Assembly: GCA_019426215.1 (NCBI GenBank)
Contig: CM033393.1
Location: forward strand, 4,684,046-4,748,045
Direction: 5' to 3'
Origin: Buddleja alternifolia
Taxonomy: Eukaryota > Streptophyta > Magnoliopsida > Lamiales > Scrophulariaceae
DNA: 64,000 nucleotides
Part shown: piece by piece, positions 12,412-21,782 of the stretch
How the letters are laid out: each line of letters opens with the position of its first letter
Position numbering within the stretch: the first letter of the stretch is position 1
Made by a program: the position numbers and the translations under genes
The notes under the pieces: generated by a model
Told to the model about the DNA's origin: nothing
Databases searched by the model: none
What the model saw: the letters and a program-made list of their open reading frames with translations, nothing else

Positions 12412-13010
12412 CTCCTCCTAAGTGCACTTTTCTGTAATTCCAAGCATTTCCCGAAGGACCTCGAACCTCTGTCTTGGTAAGGCTTTAGTAAAGATGTCGG
12501 CCAGTTGTTCCTCTGTACTGCAGAACTTTAGCTTTATCTTCTTATTTGATATTGCTTCTCTTATGAAGTGATATTTTATGGCAATGTGCTTAGTTCTACT
12601 GTGATAATTATTTCTCTTATTCTTGCATAATATTCTCCTATGGCCTCAGAATCCTTCATTTTCAAAGTTTCAAAGTCTCTTCTTAAATATTGTAGTTTTA
12701 TAGATCGTACCTTTTCGCTGCCGCGGAACTCCTCTTCCAACGTATCCCATGCTTTCTTCGCACTTTCAGCATCTGAGATTCTTGTGAAGATTGTATCTCC
12801 TACAGCTTGTTGAATGATGAATAGCGCTTGTGCATTTCTTTGTTGCTTCTCCTTCAATTCTTTTAGTTGTTGCTCGGACAAAGTGGAAGTATTTTCGGGG
12901 ATATCAACTCCATTTTGGACAATATCCCATAAACTTTGAGAGACAAAATATGTCCTTAGCTTTTGTCTCCAAAAGTCATAGTTTTCACCAGTGAATACTG
13001 GTACAAGCAC
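12412..13010 (-). pseudogene. Copia gag N-terminus fused to RNase H tail
   Basis: From the Met at 13010 the frame gives a typical Copia Gag start: FTGENYDFWRQKLRTYF near residues 7-23, then the UBN2-like region (ISDAESAKKAWDTLEEEF) and an arginine-rich helix. Near 12640-12600 the homology jumps. The next minus-strand sequence, in another frame, reads the Pol C-terminus (SRTKHIAIKYHFIREAI, then EEQLADIFTKALP) and runs to the purine tract. The gag frame itself ends at 12576 after a short out-of-frame tail. This is an internal deletion of several kilobases, not a working protein. It lies inside the CACTA element, about 1 kb from the pararetrovirus. Confidence 0.85.
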
Positions 13011-13070
13011 TGATGAGTTGTTGGTGTAGCCATGTATTATAATTTCACACCCAGTATTTGACCGAACCGA

Positions 13071-13082
13071 GCTCTGATACCA
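13071..13082 (-). other. tRNA-Met primer binding site
   Basis: TGGTATCAGAGC on minus, one base inside the right LTR, complementary to the 3' end of initiator tRNA-Met as in most Copia elements. Confidence 0.85.
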
Positions 13083-13083
13083 C

Positions 13084-13557
13084 TGTTAGTGTGATCAAAT
13101 AGTGTGTGAGTGTGTGTATGTATTGTATAAAGTGAGTAGGAAGAGTTTAGTAGTAGAAGATGAAGGATTGAAAATAGTTGAAATAGTTGGAAGTGGTAGA
13201 GAATTTTTTGTAATCGAAGGACACTATTTTATTGAATTTCTTGTTGTTGTAATTACATGGTACATCATCTCATATTTATAGGTGTGGTTACTACACCTTG
13301 AAAGATTTGAAGTCTCTTGATTTTCTACATCTAGATAGTTCTAGAGGTTTCTTCTATCTTCTAGAACATTCTACACGGTGCTACAACATTCTACGACCTT
13401 CTACAAGATTCTTGATTATTCCGGAGTTTTCTACTAGTTTCTATATTATTCTAGATAATTCTAGACCATTCTAGAATCTTCTAGAACTAACTAGATAATC
13501 TTATTCTAGAAAGTTTAATATTCTAAATTTATCCAAAAATGTGCACTTATTTCAACG
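13084..13557 (-). repeat. 5' LTR of Copia deletion derivative
   Basis: 474 bp, matching 11938-12411 with scattered substitutions. Terminal base 13557 is G instead of the expected A, so the true edge is set by the ATAGT duplication that follows. Confidence 0.9.
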
Positions 13558-13562
13558 ATAGT

Positions 13563-14050
13563 CATTGAATGAGATTCAGTATTGCATTTAAATCTTATTT
13601 TGTGTGTTTCACTAAAGATTCTAGTTCCAGGGTCATTCTTGGTGGCACCTGGAGTATAGCTCCAGGCCACTTTCCTCTAATTGCCCAATGGTCCAGCCTT
13701 TTCTAAAAATATTACCAATTGGTCCTCATAGTTTTTAACATTTTTATAAAGGTGACAAATATATATAAAATAAACAGTGTTACCAAATTTTTATTATTTA
13801 ACGAGTTAAGCATTCTATTTTGAAATTCTCATGTAAGAGGGTTGCTTCATAAATCCGGTTGCTTCATTAACGAAGACTTATATTAGATCTGGAGTAAAGT
13901 ACCTATCTTACCCTGTTGAAATTTAAAATATAGTCTTAACTTATTTAATAATTTAAACTTAGAAACACCATTATGATAAATAGCTCAAGAAAACCTTTCT
14001 GATGTGGAAGATCAGATTAAACTGCGACCACAGAGCATACTCAGAATACT
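13563..14050. other. AT-rich spacer between Copia derivative and pararetrovirus
   Basis: No gene was recognised. The last part (about 13985-14053) matches 5530-5600 and continues directly into the viral primer site, so the exact edge of the viral insertion lies somewhere here. Confidence 0.4.
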
Positions 14051-14053
14051 CAA

Positions 14054-14065
14054 GCTCTGATACCA
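14054..14065 (-). other. Putative viral tRNA-Met primer binding site
   Basis: TGGTATCAGAGC on minus, about 480 bases downstream of the viral TATA box, the usual place at the end of a pararetroviral leader. The match to tRNA-Met stops after 12 bases. A related site with a shared downstream sequence sits at about 5600, so part of this edge may belong to another element. Confidence 0.6.
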
Positions 14066-14449
14066 TTTTGCTTGCACTGGGGGGAATTATCCCGCACAAT
14101 TTGTCTCCCGACCAGTAACACCGAGACGGTAAACAAATTCTTCCCAAAGCAGTATCAGATATTATTGGAAACAATAATTTGTACAGCAGAAACATATTTT
14201 TGAGATGATGAAAAGGTAGAATGTTACTACTGTTCATCATCATTTTTTATTTTTTATTTTTTATTTGTTTTTCGAGCATTTTTACTGTTTTTGGATTTTC
14301 GATTTTTAATGTTTTTGTATTTTTTGACCATGAGAGAGTTATAACATTTCAAATAGTAGGGGAATCCCGTCCCTAGGGGTAAACTACTCACTATGCATTT
14401 TAATAAAGCATAAAAACTTACAAGAGATTTTTGCACACAAAGTAGATGT
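14066..14449 (-). other. Putative viral leader
   Basis: Between the poly(A) signal and primer site on minus. It contains short upstream open frames (for example 14484-14254, 76 codons) and an AT-rich run of TATTTTTT repeats near 14244-14272. Leaders of this family typically carry several short ORFs and a large hairpin; a hairpin was not verified. Confidence 0.45.
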
Positions 14450-14455
14450 TTTATT
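14450..14455 (-). terminator. Viral poly(A) signal AATAAA
   Basis: AATAAA on minus, about 95 bases downstream of the TATA box. Pararetroviruses keep promoter and poly(A) signal close together, so the terminally redundant RNA passes the signal once before using it. Confidence 0.6.
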
Positions 14456-14542
14456 ACAAGAAAAGAGGAGAGATTCTCTAGCAACTAAGAAGTGTGGGTT
14501 GGAGAATGTCAAGGTGCGAGTTTACAATATGAGTAATGAGGT

Positions 14543-14551
14543 CCTTATATA
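14543..14551 (-). promoter_or_regulatory. Viral TATA box
   Basis: TATATAAGG on minus, preceded by a GC-richer GAGGCC stretch and lying about 355 bases after the viroplasmin stop. Position and sequence fit the promoter of the terminally redundant genomic RNA. Confidence 0.65.
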
Positions 14552-14905
14552 GGCCTCGGACATGAAAGAAATTACAACAAATTGAAGAGAGATTTGGCAT
14601 CCGAACTGCCATTATTACAAACGGTGTCTAAACAGTAAAAAGTACATAGGTGGCAATAGTGAACATTTAATATGGTACAAAAGTTGCTGAGATTGTTGCT
14701 TTGAATTCAGTGCCTTGTTTGATAGCTGAATTATTGCTGCAAATTATTATCCTTGCTGCTGATACATTTATGACTTTTGTCTGGGAGATGCATTATTGTG
14801 CTGAAACTTTGAATGCTGTCTTCATGAGCTGTCTCTTAAATTTGTCTTGTAGCTGAATTATTGGTGCTGCTAACCATTATTGCTGACTGTTGAAGCTTTT
14901 GTCTT

Positions 14906-16528
14906 CTAGTATGTATCTCGACTGGTTCCTTCTAAATCTGGATTATATTCTGAATCAGGATTATACATATCAGGATTATATCTTGGTGGGTATTCCACAC
15001 TTGTCATTGCTCTTTTTCCTAATGTAGTAAGGCGAATTTTGCATCTGGTCTTGGCCGGAATAAATATGCTATGATGAAGTGCCTGAAAAATAAGCTTGAG
15101 GTCTGAATCTGAATTTGGCATCATATAATGTCGCTGCGTTTTCCTTCGTATTTCCAAAGCTAATTTGAGCTCTTCTATATTGGCTAAAGGATTTATGGCT
15201 TCAGGACAATTCCACAATGTTGACATTGGTTCCCATTTTTCATAATTCTCTGTTATCGAAAAGAATGAATGTCCTATTTCTATTCCTGTAGTGTTCCAAA
15301 TTGGAGGTAGAGATACTATGTCAAGCTTGAGACTTTCTGCTGCTTGTTGCTCGAATATAAAATTGACAGCGTCTGAAATATGTCGACCTATATGAGTCAC
15401 TTGTACTGGATCTGATACAAATATTTTTGCTATGAAACCATAGTCTAATAACCTTTGAACGCTGATAAATTCTTCATCTATCCATCCTTCTCTAAAAACT
15501 GATGCGTCTATATGAACATTAGGCCATGAAAAATATTTTAGGGTGTAGAATTTTAATGATCCTTCGTGGCGAATAGGTTCTCCCTTCCATTGTAGTAGGC
15601 GAGTCTTTGAAATTATTTCTTCTATCTGCTGATTGATAATAATTTGGGCTACTTTTAACATTCTTTTGTAAAAGCTATCTTCTGCTTTTTGCCAAATGAT
15701 ATTCTGAATTTCTTCAGGTAAAGCTAGAACTGTTTGGCAAGGGTTAAAAAAAGTTCGAACAGACAAGAACTGGTAGGATTTATTTTTGATTTCCTTAGGA
15801 ACATCATTTTGTCTGGGGTTTATTAAATGGGCTGATAACTTTTGATGTTGGGCTAAAAGGTCTTGATAAAATTTGTTAAGGTTGGTAAACTGTTTAGTTA
15901 TAGTCTCTAAGTCATCTTCGAGTGCTTCTACATCTGGGTTTATGGGTTTCTTTCCCTTTGAAAGTATTTTGGGCTTTGCATTTTCGGCATTAGGCTGTAT
16001 GTAAAAATTTGGGCCTAAAATTCTTCTTGCTGCTGTTACTGCTTCATGAAAATGTTTAAAGGGTTCCAAGTATCCCTTTGCTACCTTCTGAATGCTTTGT
16101 ATTGCTCGTTGATAATCTTCAAAGATTCCCACTGGTTCTCCTCTAATAACAAGATAAACTGCTGCTTCGTCTAATGAAAAATTTTTGTTTTCCTTTTCAA
16201 AGTAATAACAAAGTGCATTTAGTGCTGTTAATTTGCTGGCTGAAGGATGAGCTTCCCATATAGCATTGAGTAAGATACTTTGATCTTCGGTTATATGAGG
16301 GGTATCTTTTGGAAGCTTGAAATTATGTCTAACTGGAAGTGCTATTTTGCCAAAGGTTTTAAAAACGTTTTGAGTGGCTGGATTAAATAACTGTGTTTCA
16401 ACTGCAAAGGCTGGTCTATTTTGAATATTTTGCTGAAAGTTAGGCCTGAAAGCTGGTCTTCTAGCTATTTGGTTATAAGCTGCAGAGGGAGGTCTTGTTT
16501 GTTGGTTTCCTTGATTGTTGGATGTCAT
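14906..16528 (-). CDS. Pararetroviral viroplasmin/translation transactivator-like protein
   Basis: 540 codons, intact. The N-terminus is Gln/Asn/Pro-rich. Residues about 122-172 match the caulimovirus viroplasmin fold, recognisable at AAVYLVIRGEPVGIF followed by an amphipathic helix. Residues about 205-235 look coiled-coil, and the C-terminus is Tyr/Asn/Pro-rich with NPD repeats. In caulimoviruses this protein forms the inclusion body and allows reinitiation on polycistronic viral RNA. Its ATG overlaps the polymerase stop as ATGA (16525-16528), which fits coupled reinitiation. It is much longer than the viroplasmin domain alone, so the C-terminal half may be lineage-specific. Expression of this integrated copy is unknown. 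Confidence 0.8.
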   Translation of the reverse strand: MTSNNQGNQQTRPPSAAYNQIARRPAFRPNFQQNIQNRPAFAVETQLFNPATQNVFKTFGKIALPVRHNFKLPKDTPHITEDQSILLNAIWEAHPSASKLTALNALCYYFEKENKNFSLDEAAVYLVIRGEPVGIFEDYQRAIQSIQKVAKGYLEPFKHFHEAVTAARRILGPNFYIQPNAENAKPKILSKGKKPINPDVEALEDDLETITKQFTNLNKFYQDLLAQHQKLSAHLINPRQNDVPKEIKNKSYQFLSVRTFFNPCQTVLALPEEIQNIIWQKAEDSFYKRMLKVAQIIINQQIEEIISKTRLLQWKGEPIRHEGSLKFYTLKYFSWPNVHIDASVFREGWIDEEFISVQRLLDYGFIAKIFVSDPVQVTHIGRHISDAVNFIFEQQAAESLKLDIVSLPPIWNTTGIEIGHSFFSITENYEKWEPMSTLWNCPEAINPLANIEELKLALEIRRKTQRHYMMPNSDSDLKLIFQALHHSIFIPAKTRCKIRLTTLGKRAMTSVEYPPRYNPDMYNPDSEYNPDLEGTSRDTY

Positions 16529-18585
16529 GATCTGTGACCCAAAATTAAAGTTAATTGTCTGCTTAATAAATCTGCTATACTATTGTTTGATCTTTTAATA
16601 TGTTCAAAATCTACTTTATATCCATTACCTTCTATTGCATTTCTAAAATTTAACCATCTTTTATTATTTTGTTTTCTAGAATTTTCATTTTTTATGAATC
16701 TAACTACAGCTTCACAATCTGTTCTGATGGTAAAAGGTTTATTTAAATATAGTCTAAAATGGTCTATTGCTTTAACTATTCCTGCTATTTCATAATCTAG
16801 GCTAGTCCAATTACTTCCTGTTTTATTAAAATTACCACTAGAATACGCTGATATTTTTTCTTCACTTTTTGGAGAAAATTTATGAGGTTTACATTTTAAT
16901 ATTGCTCCCCATCCTTCTATAGAGCTATCTACTTCTATTATGACATAATGAGTACTTAAGGGTAATTCTAAAGGTTTTAAATTTTTAACAATTTCTTTAA
17001 TTTTTCTGACTAAGTTAATATCTTCCTGATTAAAATGTCTTTGACCTGATTTTCCTGTTTTCTTATATAATGGTCCGACTAATTTACTAAGTTTAGGAAT
17101 AAATTTTCTAGAGTAGTTTAATATTCCTAAAAACGCTTGTATTTGTTTTACGTTTTCTAGCTTATCTGGGAAATCTAGAATTTTTTGAGCTATATGAGGT
17201 TGTAATTTAATTTGTCCGTTTCCTATTTCTAAACCTAAAAAGCTTATTTTTCTCTTAAAAAGTTCAATTTTCTTTTTAGATACTACTATTCCATTTTCTT
17301 CTATTAAATTAAACACTTGTTTTAAATGATCCTGATGTTGCTTAAAAGTTTCAGAAGCTACTAAGATGTCATCTATATACACTAAACAGAAATCTAAATG
17401 TTTAAATATACTATCCATAAATCTTTGAAATATTGCTGGAGCATTTTTTAAACCAAAAGATAGAACATTCCACTCAAAATGTCCTTCACTACAGCTAAAA
17501 GCTGTCCATTTTTTGTCTTCCTCTACCATTTTAATTTGATTATATCCGCTTTTTAAATCAAATTTTGAAAAAATCTTTTTATTTTGTATAAGATTAATTA
17601 ACTCATCTTTATTAGGTATTCTATAAGCATCATCTTCTGTATTATCATTAAGCCTTTTATAATTATATACTATTCTAGGTTTTCCTCTTTTTATTTCTGC
17701 ATTATTTCTTACTATAAAGGCTGCTGATCTATGAGGACTATCACTTCTTCTTATAACACCGATTTCCAACATTTCTTTTATTTGTGTTTTGAATTCTTTT
17801 ATATCTTCAGGAGTATATTCTATAGCTGCTGTTCTTATAACTATATCTGGGTTTAATATGTTTAGTTTAAAAGTATAATTTACTTTGTTTTTAGCTAAAT
17901 CATCTCCTATAAATCCTAACATTTCTAATTTATGCAAAATTCTTTCATTTTCTAGGTTTAAAACTTCTAATCCCTTTCCTATATCTCGTATTTCTTCATC
18001 TAATAGAATATCTATAGTTTCAGGTTCTATATTATTTTGTTCTAATTCTTTGAAAAAATCGAGTTCATTATTACCATGTCCACCACGATTCGCAGTCAAC
18101 TCTGATTGTTTAATGTATCTATTAGTTGGAAAAGTATAATTATGTTTGCTAATAGTAATATAATTTTTTCCTATTAAGATACTACCATTTAATGCACAAA
18201 TGAAGTTTAGCCCTAAAAGGAATTCATGGCTATTTATGTTATCTGGTGCTATAAGGACTTGTCCTAATGTATATTTGCTACTATAATTTCCTGAAAAATC
18301 TTTAAATTGTATTCCTATGTTAATTAACTCTTTTGTTATTCTCATTAATCTATTTTCTGCAGTTCTACTAGTAACAGTATAACTTAATTGTGTTACAAAT
18401 TCTTTTGGCACAAGACTAGCGCTAAGCATGCTTTTTGTACTTCCTGTATCTAAAATGGCTTTAGTTTCAATATATTTTTCTTGATTACACCATATTCGAC
18501 AATCTAAAAGTATTAGACTACTAGTATAGGGTACTTGTAGTTGGGGTTCATACGCTGTATTTTGTAAATGAGTTTCTTCTAATAG
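16525..18585 (-). CDS. Pararetroviral polymerase (aspartic protease, RT, RNase H)
   Basis: The open frame runs from 18585; its first Met is at 18429, after the protease active site. The aspartic protease motif LDTGSTKSM lies at about 18453-18427. Counting from the Met at 18429, RT has FDLKSGY at about 290-296 and the catalytic YIDD at 351-354. RNase H begins near residue 498 (EVDSSIEGWG) and has the later TDCEA acid. No integrase follows, as expected for Caulimoviridae. The frame is intact. Because no Met precedes DTGS, translation probably depends on the coat ORF, with which it overlaps by 38 bases in another frame, or on a non-AUG start; a lost start codon is also possible. Confidence 0.88.
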   Translation of the reverse strand, partial: LLEETHLQNTAYEPQLQVPYTSSLILLDCRIWCNQEKYIETKAILDTGSTKSMLSASLVPKEFVTQLSYTVTSRTAENRLMRITKELINIGIQFKDFSGNYSSKYTLGQVLIAPDNINSHEFLLGLNFICALNGSILIGKNYITISKHNYTFPTNRYIKQSELTANRGGHGNNELDFFKELEQNNIEPETIDILLDEEIRDIGKGLEVLNLENERILHKLEMLGFIGDDLAKNKVNYTFKLNILNPDIVIRTAAIEYTPEDIKEFKTQIKEMLEIGVIRRSDSPHRSAAFIVRNNAEIKRGKPRIVYNYKRLNDNTEDDAYRIPNKDELINLIQNKKIFSKFDLKSGYNQIKMVEEDKKWTAFSCSEGHFEWNVLSFGLKNAPAIFQRFMDSIFKHLDFCLVYIDDILVASETFKQHQDHLKQVFNLIEENGIVVSKKKIELFKRKISFLGLEIGNGQIKLQPHIAQKILDFPDKLENVKQIQAFLGILNYSRKFIPKLSKLVGPLYKKTGKSGQRHFNQEDINLVRKIKEIVKNLKPLELPLSTHYVIIEVDSSIEGWGAILKCKPHKFSPKSEEKISAYSSGNFNKTGSNWTSLDYEIAGIVKAIDHFRLYLNKPFTIRTDCEAVVRFIKNENSRKQNNKRWLNFRNAIEGNGYKVDFEHIKRSNNSIADLLSRQLTLILGHRS

Positions 18586-20603
18586 TTAATTTAATTTCAT
18601 CAAGTTCCTCTATAACTACACATTTTCCTTTATTTTGATTACTACTTATGTTTTCATTATTTTTTAATTTTAATTCTATTAATTGTATTCTTAAATCTAA
18701 ATTCTCTATTTTATGGCTTAGAACTTCTATAGATTCTAGTTTTTTACTAGGTTTAGGCGATACATCTGTTTCTAGATTATATGCGTCTTTAGCACAAATA
18801 AAACAAATCTCGTCAAAACATATATTGCACTGATATCTTAAATGCATATCAGGATATAATCTACAAATACTACAGGCTACACTCATAGTTCCTTTTCCAT
18901 TTATATATTTATGTTCACATGAATTATTCATATAGGTATATTCTATTATATTTGGAATTTCTGGTCCTTCTTCACTTACTATACTAAATATGCTTTCATT
19001 ATCACTTTCATTACCGTCTATACTTACTACATCTTCATCTAATTGTTCTGCTATGGCTGCTCTTTCCATATTAAATTGTCTTTTCGGACATCGGTTAGCT
19101 AAATGTTTAGGATCTCCACAAATATAACATGTGCATTTTCTTGTTGATGGCTTTTTAACATAATTAGGTGGCTTTCTTCCTTGCCTATATTGTCTAAAAC
19201 TAGATTTTGGTTTATTTCATTTTCTTAATATTTTGCGTTTTGACTTAAAGTAATTCTTTTGTCCATATTGTTGTGGGGTGTATATAGCTTTTCTACAAAA
19301 CTCATAAGATTGTTTTCTAATTTGTTCTCTAATAAATTCTTCTTTACACCATTCCTGAAGTTTAAAGAAAGTATATTGTACTCTAGGTCCTATACCTAAT
19401 TCTGTAAGATTGCCATTAGTTTTTATCCATTCTTCATGTATTCTTTTTCCTAAATCTTGTGGTAATTTTGTAAAATATCTATTACATAATTCTTCATCAA
19501 ATGCTTTATTAGCTTCTCCTATTAACCTTGTAAAATCCTGACTAAAAGGTATAATATATTTCATATCAGTTATAGTCAGTTGTTCTAGGTTTCTAAGGGC
19601 CGTATCTTGTATGAATGTATTTTCTCTTCCTGGATCTATTCCTATTATTAACGTTCTAATAAAACTAGTAAAATTATCAGGATTATTTCCTAAGGCCTTT
19701 ATTTCATTAATTCTATTAGGATCCTTTTTCTTCTTACTTTGCCAGATAGATAATGCTGTAGGTCCTAAGCATGTTTCTAAAAAAATTAAACATATCCATA
19801 TTTGCTTTTTTATTTATTTCCCAATGTCTTACTACACATTGTTCCCATATATTTATTTCTTCTGGCCACATTTGTGGACTTCCTAATTCAATTACTAACA
19901 TGGTTCCACTCATGGTTTTTCCTATGGGTTGTCTTGATCCTATATATTTATTTGGCTGGGTTGATCCATATTCATATGTGGGACTTTTCCATTCGGGTCT
20001 ACCACTCATTTCTACATTTCTGGTTGGAACTTCACTATAATCTGGTTCTACTCTAGTTCTTTTTCCTATATTACTACTAGTACTTGCTTGACTATCTGCC
20101 ATAAAAGCTACTTCGTTATTACCTTTCTCTTTATTTTTAAAGAATTTTTCAAATTCTATTTTTCCTGAACATGTATCATCAACTAAATCAATATTATAAT
20201 ATTGTTTAAATTCTTCTTCGGCTGACTCTAAATTGATATCTAGATTCATTGCTTCAAAATACATTTCATCTACTAATTCTCTTAAATTATTTATCTCAAA
20301 ATTTTTTCTTAATATTTCTTCCATATTTTTTGGTCTATAATCATTTTTGAGCTGACTCTCCAATTGTCTAATTTCTTCATCTATTTCTTCCTCTTCATCT
20401 TCTTCGCTTTCTATATCAGATAATATTTCCCAATTTGCAAATCTACTAGTTATTCTAACTTCTTCTTCTTCTATAATATTCATGTAACTTGTTTCAGTTT
20501 CATTATCAGTTTCTTCTTCTAGATCTTCTAAATTTTTTTTGGGATCTTGTTTTTGGTAATTAAGAAATCTAATAGAAGTCTGACCTCTGCTATTTGTATA
20601 CAT
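18548..20603 (-). pseudogene. Pararetroviral coat protein, broken by two lesions
   Basis: From the Met at 20603 the N-terminal third is very acidic (runs of Glu/Asp). A frameshift lies near 19786-19792, in a run of seven T on the coding strand. The downstream frame then carries an in-frame TGA at 19217-19219 and runs on to 18548. Two cysteine motifs survive. CXCX2CX4HX4C at about 19135-19088 is the RNA-binding knuckle of plant pararetroviruses. CX2CX11CX2CX4CX2C, at about 18875-18795, is known from badna- and tungroviruses. A basic stretch lies between them. The full span would be about 685 codons, longer than a typical caulimovirus coat protein. Assembly from this copy alone is unlikely. Confidence 0.82.
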
Positions 20604-20660
20604 TACACTCTCTCCTGGAATCTTAACAGTCTCATTTTCTTCTAAGTGTTTGGTTAATTC

Positions 20661-21440
20661 TCATTCTTCTCCATTTAAATCGTTATTATCAATATTTAAA
20701 GGTTTAATCATTTTTACTCCTACTGAGGCTAATCCATCTATTATTCCATCTATATTAATTTTATATTGAGGAAAACTATTATTGGTTACTCTTCCTAAAA
20801 ACGCTATAGAAACTACTAAGTTGTTACCATCATATGTTTCATATCCTCTAGTTTGTAATCCTATAGTAATTTTATTAATATCTTTAATACTTTTCATCAT
20901 ATTTGGAGCTACATAAAATATTCCTACATTATTAGTCATATCTATTTCCATACTAGCAAATACTGCTCTCCTAGCATCAGACCAACTTTTATCTAATAAT
21001 AAAACTAAAACCTTTCCACCGGTTCCTTTTCTAGTTAATCCTTTTATTCCTACAATAATTAATCCTAAATGTATATACTTTTGTTTTAATTGTTTTAATT
21101 GCTTTATACATTCTGGGCTAACTAAGCTTATATTTTCAGCATTTGTTGTAACTTTTACTTCTTTTTCTCTAAATTTCTTGATTAAATGTGTGTTAAAATC
21201 CATTTTTCCTACTTTGTATAATGTTTTAGGTTTTAACTTATCTATTCCCTTGTTATTATATAAATTAAGATTTTCTTCTACGTCTATTATCTCTTCTAAT
21301 TCTACTTCCTTAGCTGAGCTTTGACTTCCTAATCCTCTAAACATTCGTTTAGTGAAAGTATTACTTATTTTTCCTTTCTCTTTTTCTTTATTACTTGATT
21401 CACTTATAGTTCTACTAGTACCACTAAATGATCTCATCAT
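20661..21440 (-). CDS. Pararetroviral movement protein (30K-superfamily-like)
   Basis: 259 codons, intact. The N-terminus is Ser- and Lys-rich. From about residue 75 the protein has the pattern of pararetroviral cell-to-cell movement proteins: KTLYKVGKMDF, a hydrophobic strand LGLIIVGIKGLTRKGTGGK, then alternating strands with LVVSIAFLGRV near residue 210. Such proteins enlarge plasmodesmata and form tubules. The start is the ATG at 21440 (a second Met follows immediately), only three bases after the preceding stop. It is a separate ORF here, whereas badnaviruses fuse it into a polyprotein. Family assignment rests on pattern and position rather than on a searched alignment. Confidence 0.75.
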   Translation of the reverse strand: MMRSFSGTSRTISESSNKEKEKGKISNTFTKRMFRGLGSQSSAKEVELEEIIDVEENLNLYNNKGIDKLKPKTLYKVGKMDFNTHLIKKFREKEVKVTTNAENISLVSPECIKQLKQLKQKYIHLGLIIVGIKGLTRKGTGGKVLVLLLDKSWSDARRAVFASMEIDMTNNVGIFYVAPNMMKSIKDINKITIGLQTRGYETYDGNNLVVSIAFLGRVTNNSFPQYKINIDGIIDGLASVGVKMIKPLNIDNNDLNGEE

Positions 21441-21443
21441 TTT

Positions 21444-21782
21444 TTACCAATATATATATTTTTTAGGTTCTTTTTTAGATTTTTCAGATTCTTCTAGTGC
21501 TAAATTTGATAATCTTTCTTCTATACTATCTTGTAAATCTCCTTTAATCATTTGAGATACTGTGTCTATTTTAGTACTTAATTTTTCTAACTTATTTTCT
21601 AATTTATCTAGCCTTTCGAATATTTGTAGAATTAAAGCGAATTGAATATTCCAAAGTTTAGGATATAATTTATCTGAATTACTAGTTCCTTGATAGGTAG
21701 TAAATCCTTCTACCGTATATAGATATTTGTTTGCTAGTTCAATGACTCTTTTATATTCTAATCTATTTTCTATACTATTCAT
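21444..21782 (-). CDS. Badnavirus ORF2-like small protein
   Basis: 112 codons, intact. A central coiled coil (about residues 55-80, heptads around LDKLENKLEKLSTKID) is followed by an acidic helix (EERLSNLALEE) and a Lys-rich C-terminus ending KKYIYW. Length, coiled coil, NLAL-type motif and basic tail all resemble ORF2 of badnaviruses and RTBV, whose product binds nucleic acid or coat protein. Its ATG overlaps the stop of the upstream frame as ATGA (21782-21779), the same coupling used in RTBV. The comparison is by pattern, so homology still needs a profile search. Confidence 0.65.
   Translation of the reverse strand: MNSIENRLEYKRVIELANKYLYTVEGFTTYQGTSNSDKLYPKLWNIQFALILQIFERLDKLENKLEKLSTKIDTVSQMIKGDLQDSIEERLSNLALEESEKSKKEPKKYIYW

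Larger units (their letters stand above)
11938..13557 (-). mobile_element. Copia deletion derivative, 474-bp LTRs, TSD ATAGT
   Basis: LTRs 11938-12411 and 13084-13557 are both 474 bp, and the outermost base of the right copy is mutated A to G. ATAGT occurs at 11933-11937 and 13558-13562. The primer site TGGTATCAGAGC reads on minus at 13082-13071, and a purine tract (AGGAGGAG on minus) lies beside the left LTR. Only 672 bp of interior remain. It joins the start of gag to the tail of RNase H, so the element lost protease, integrase and most of RT and cannot move alone. Confidence 0.9.
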
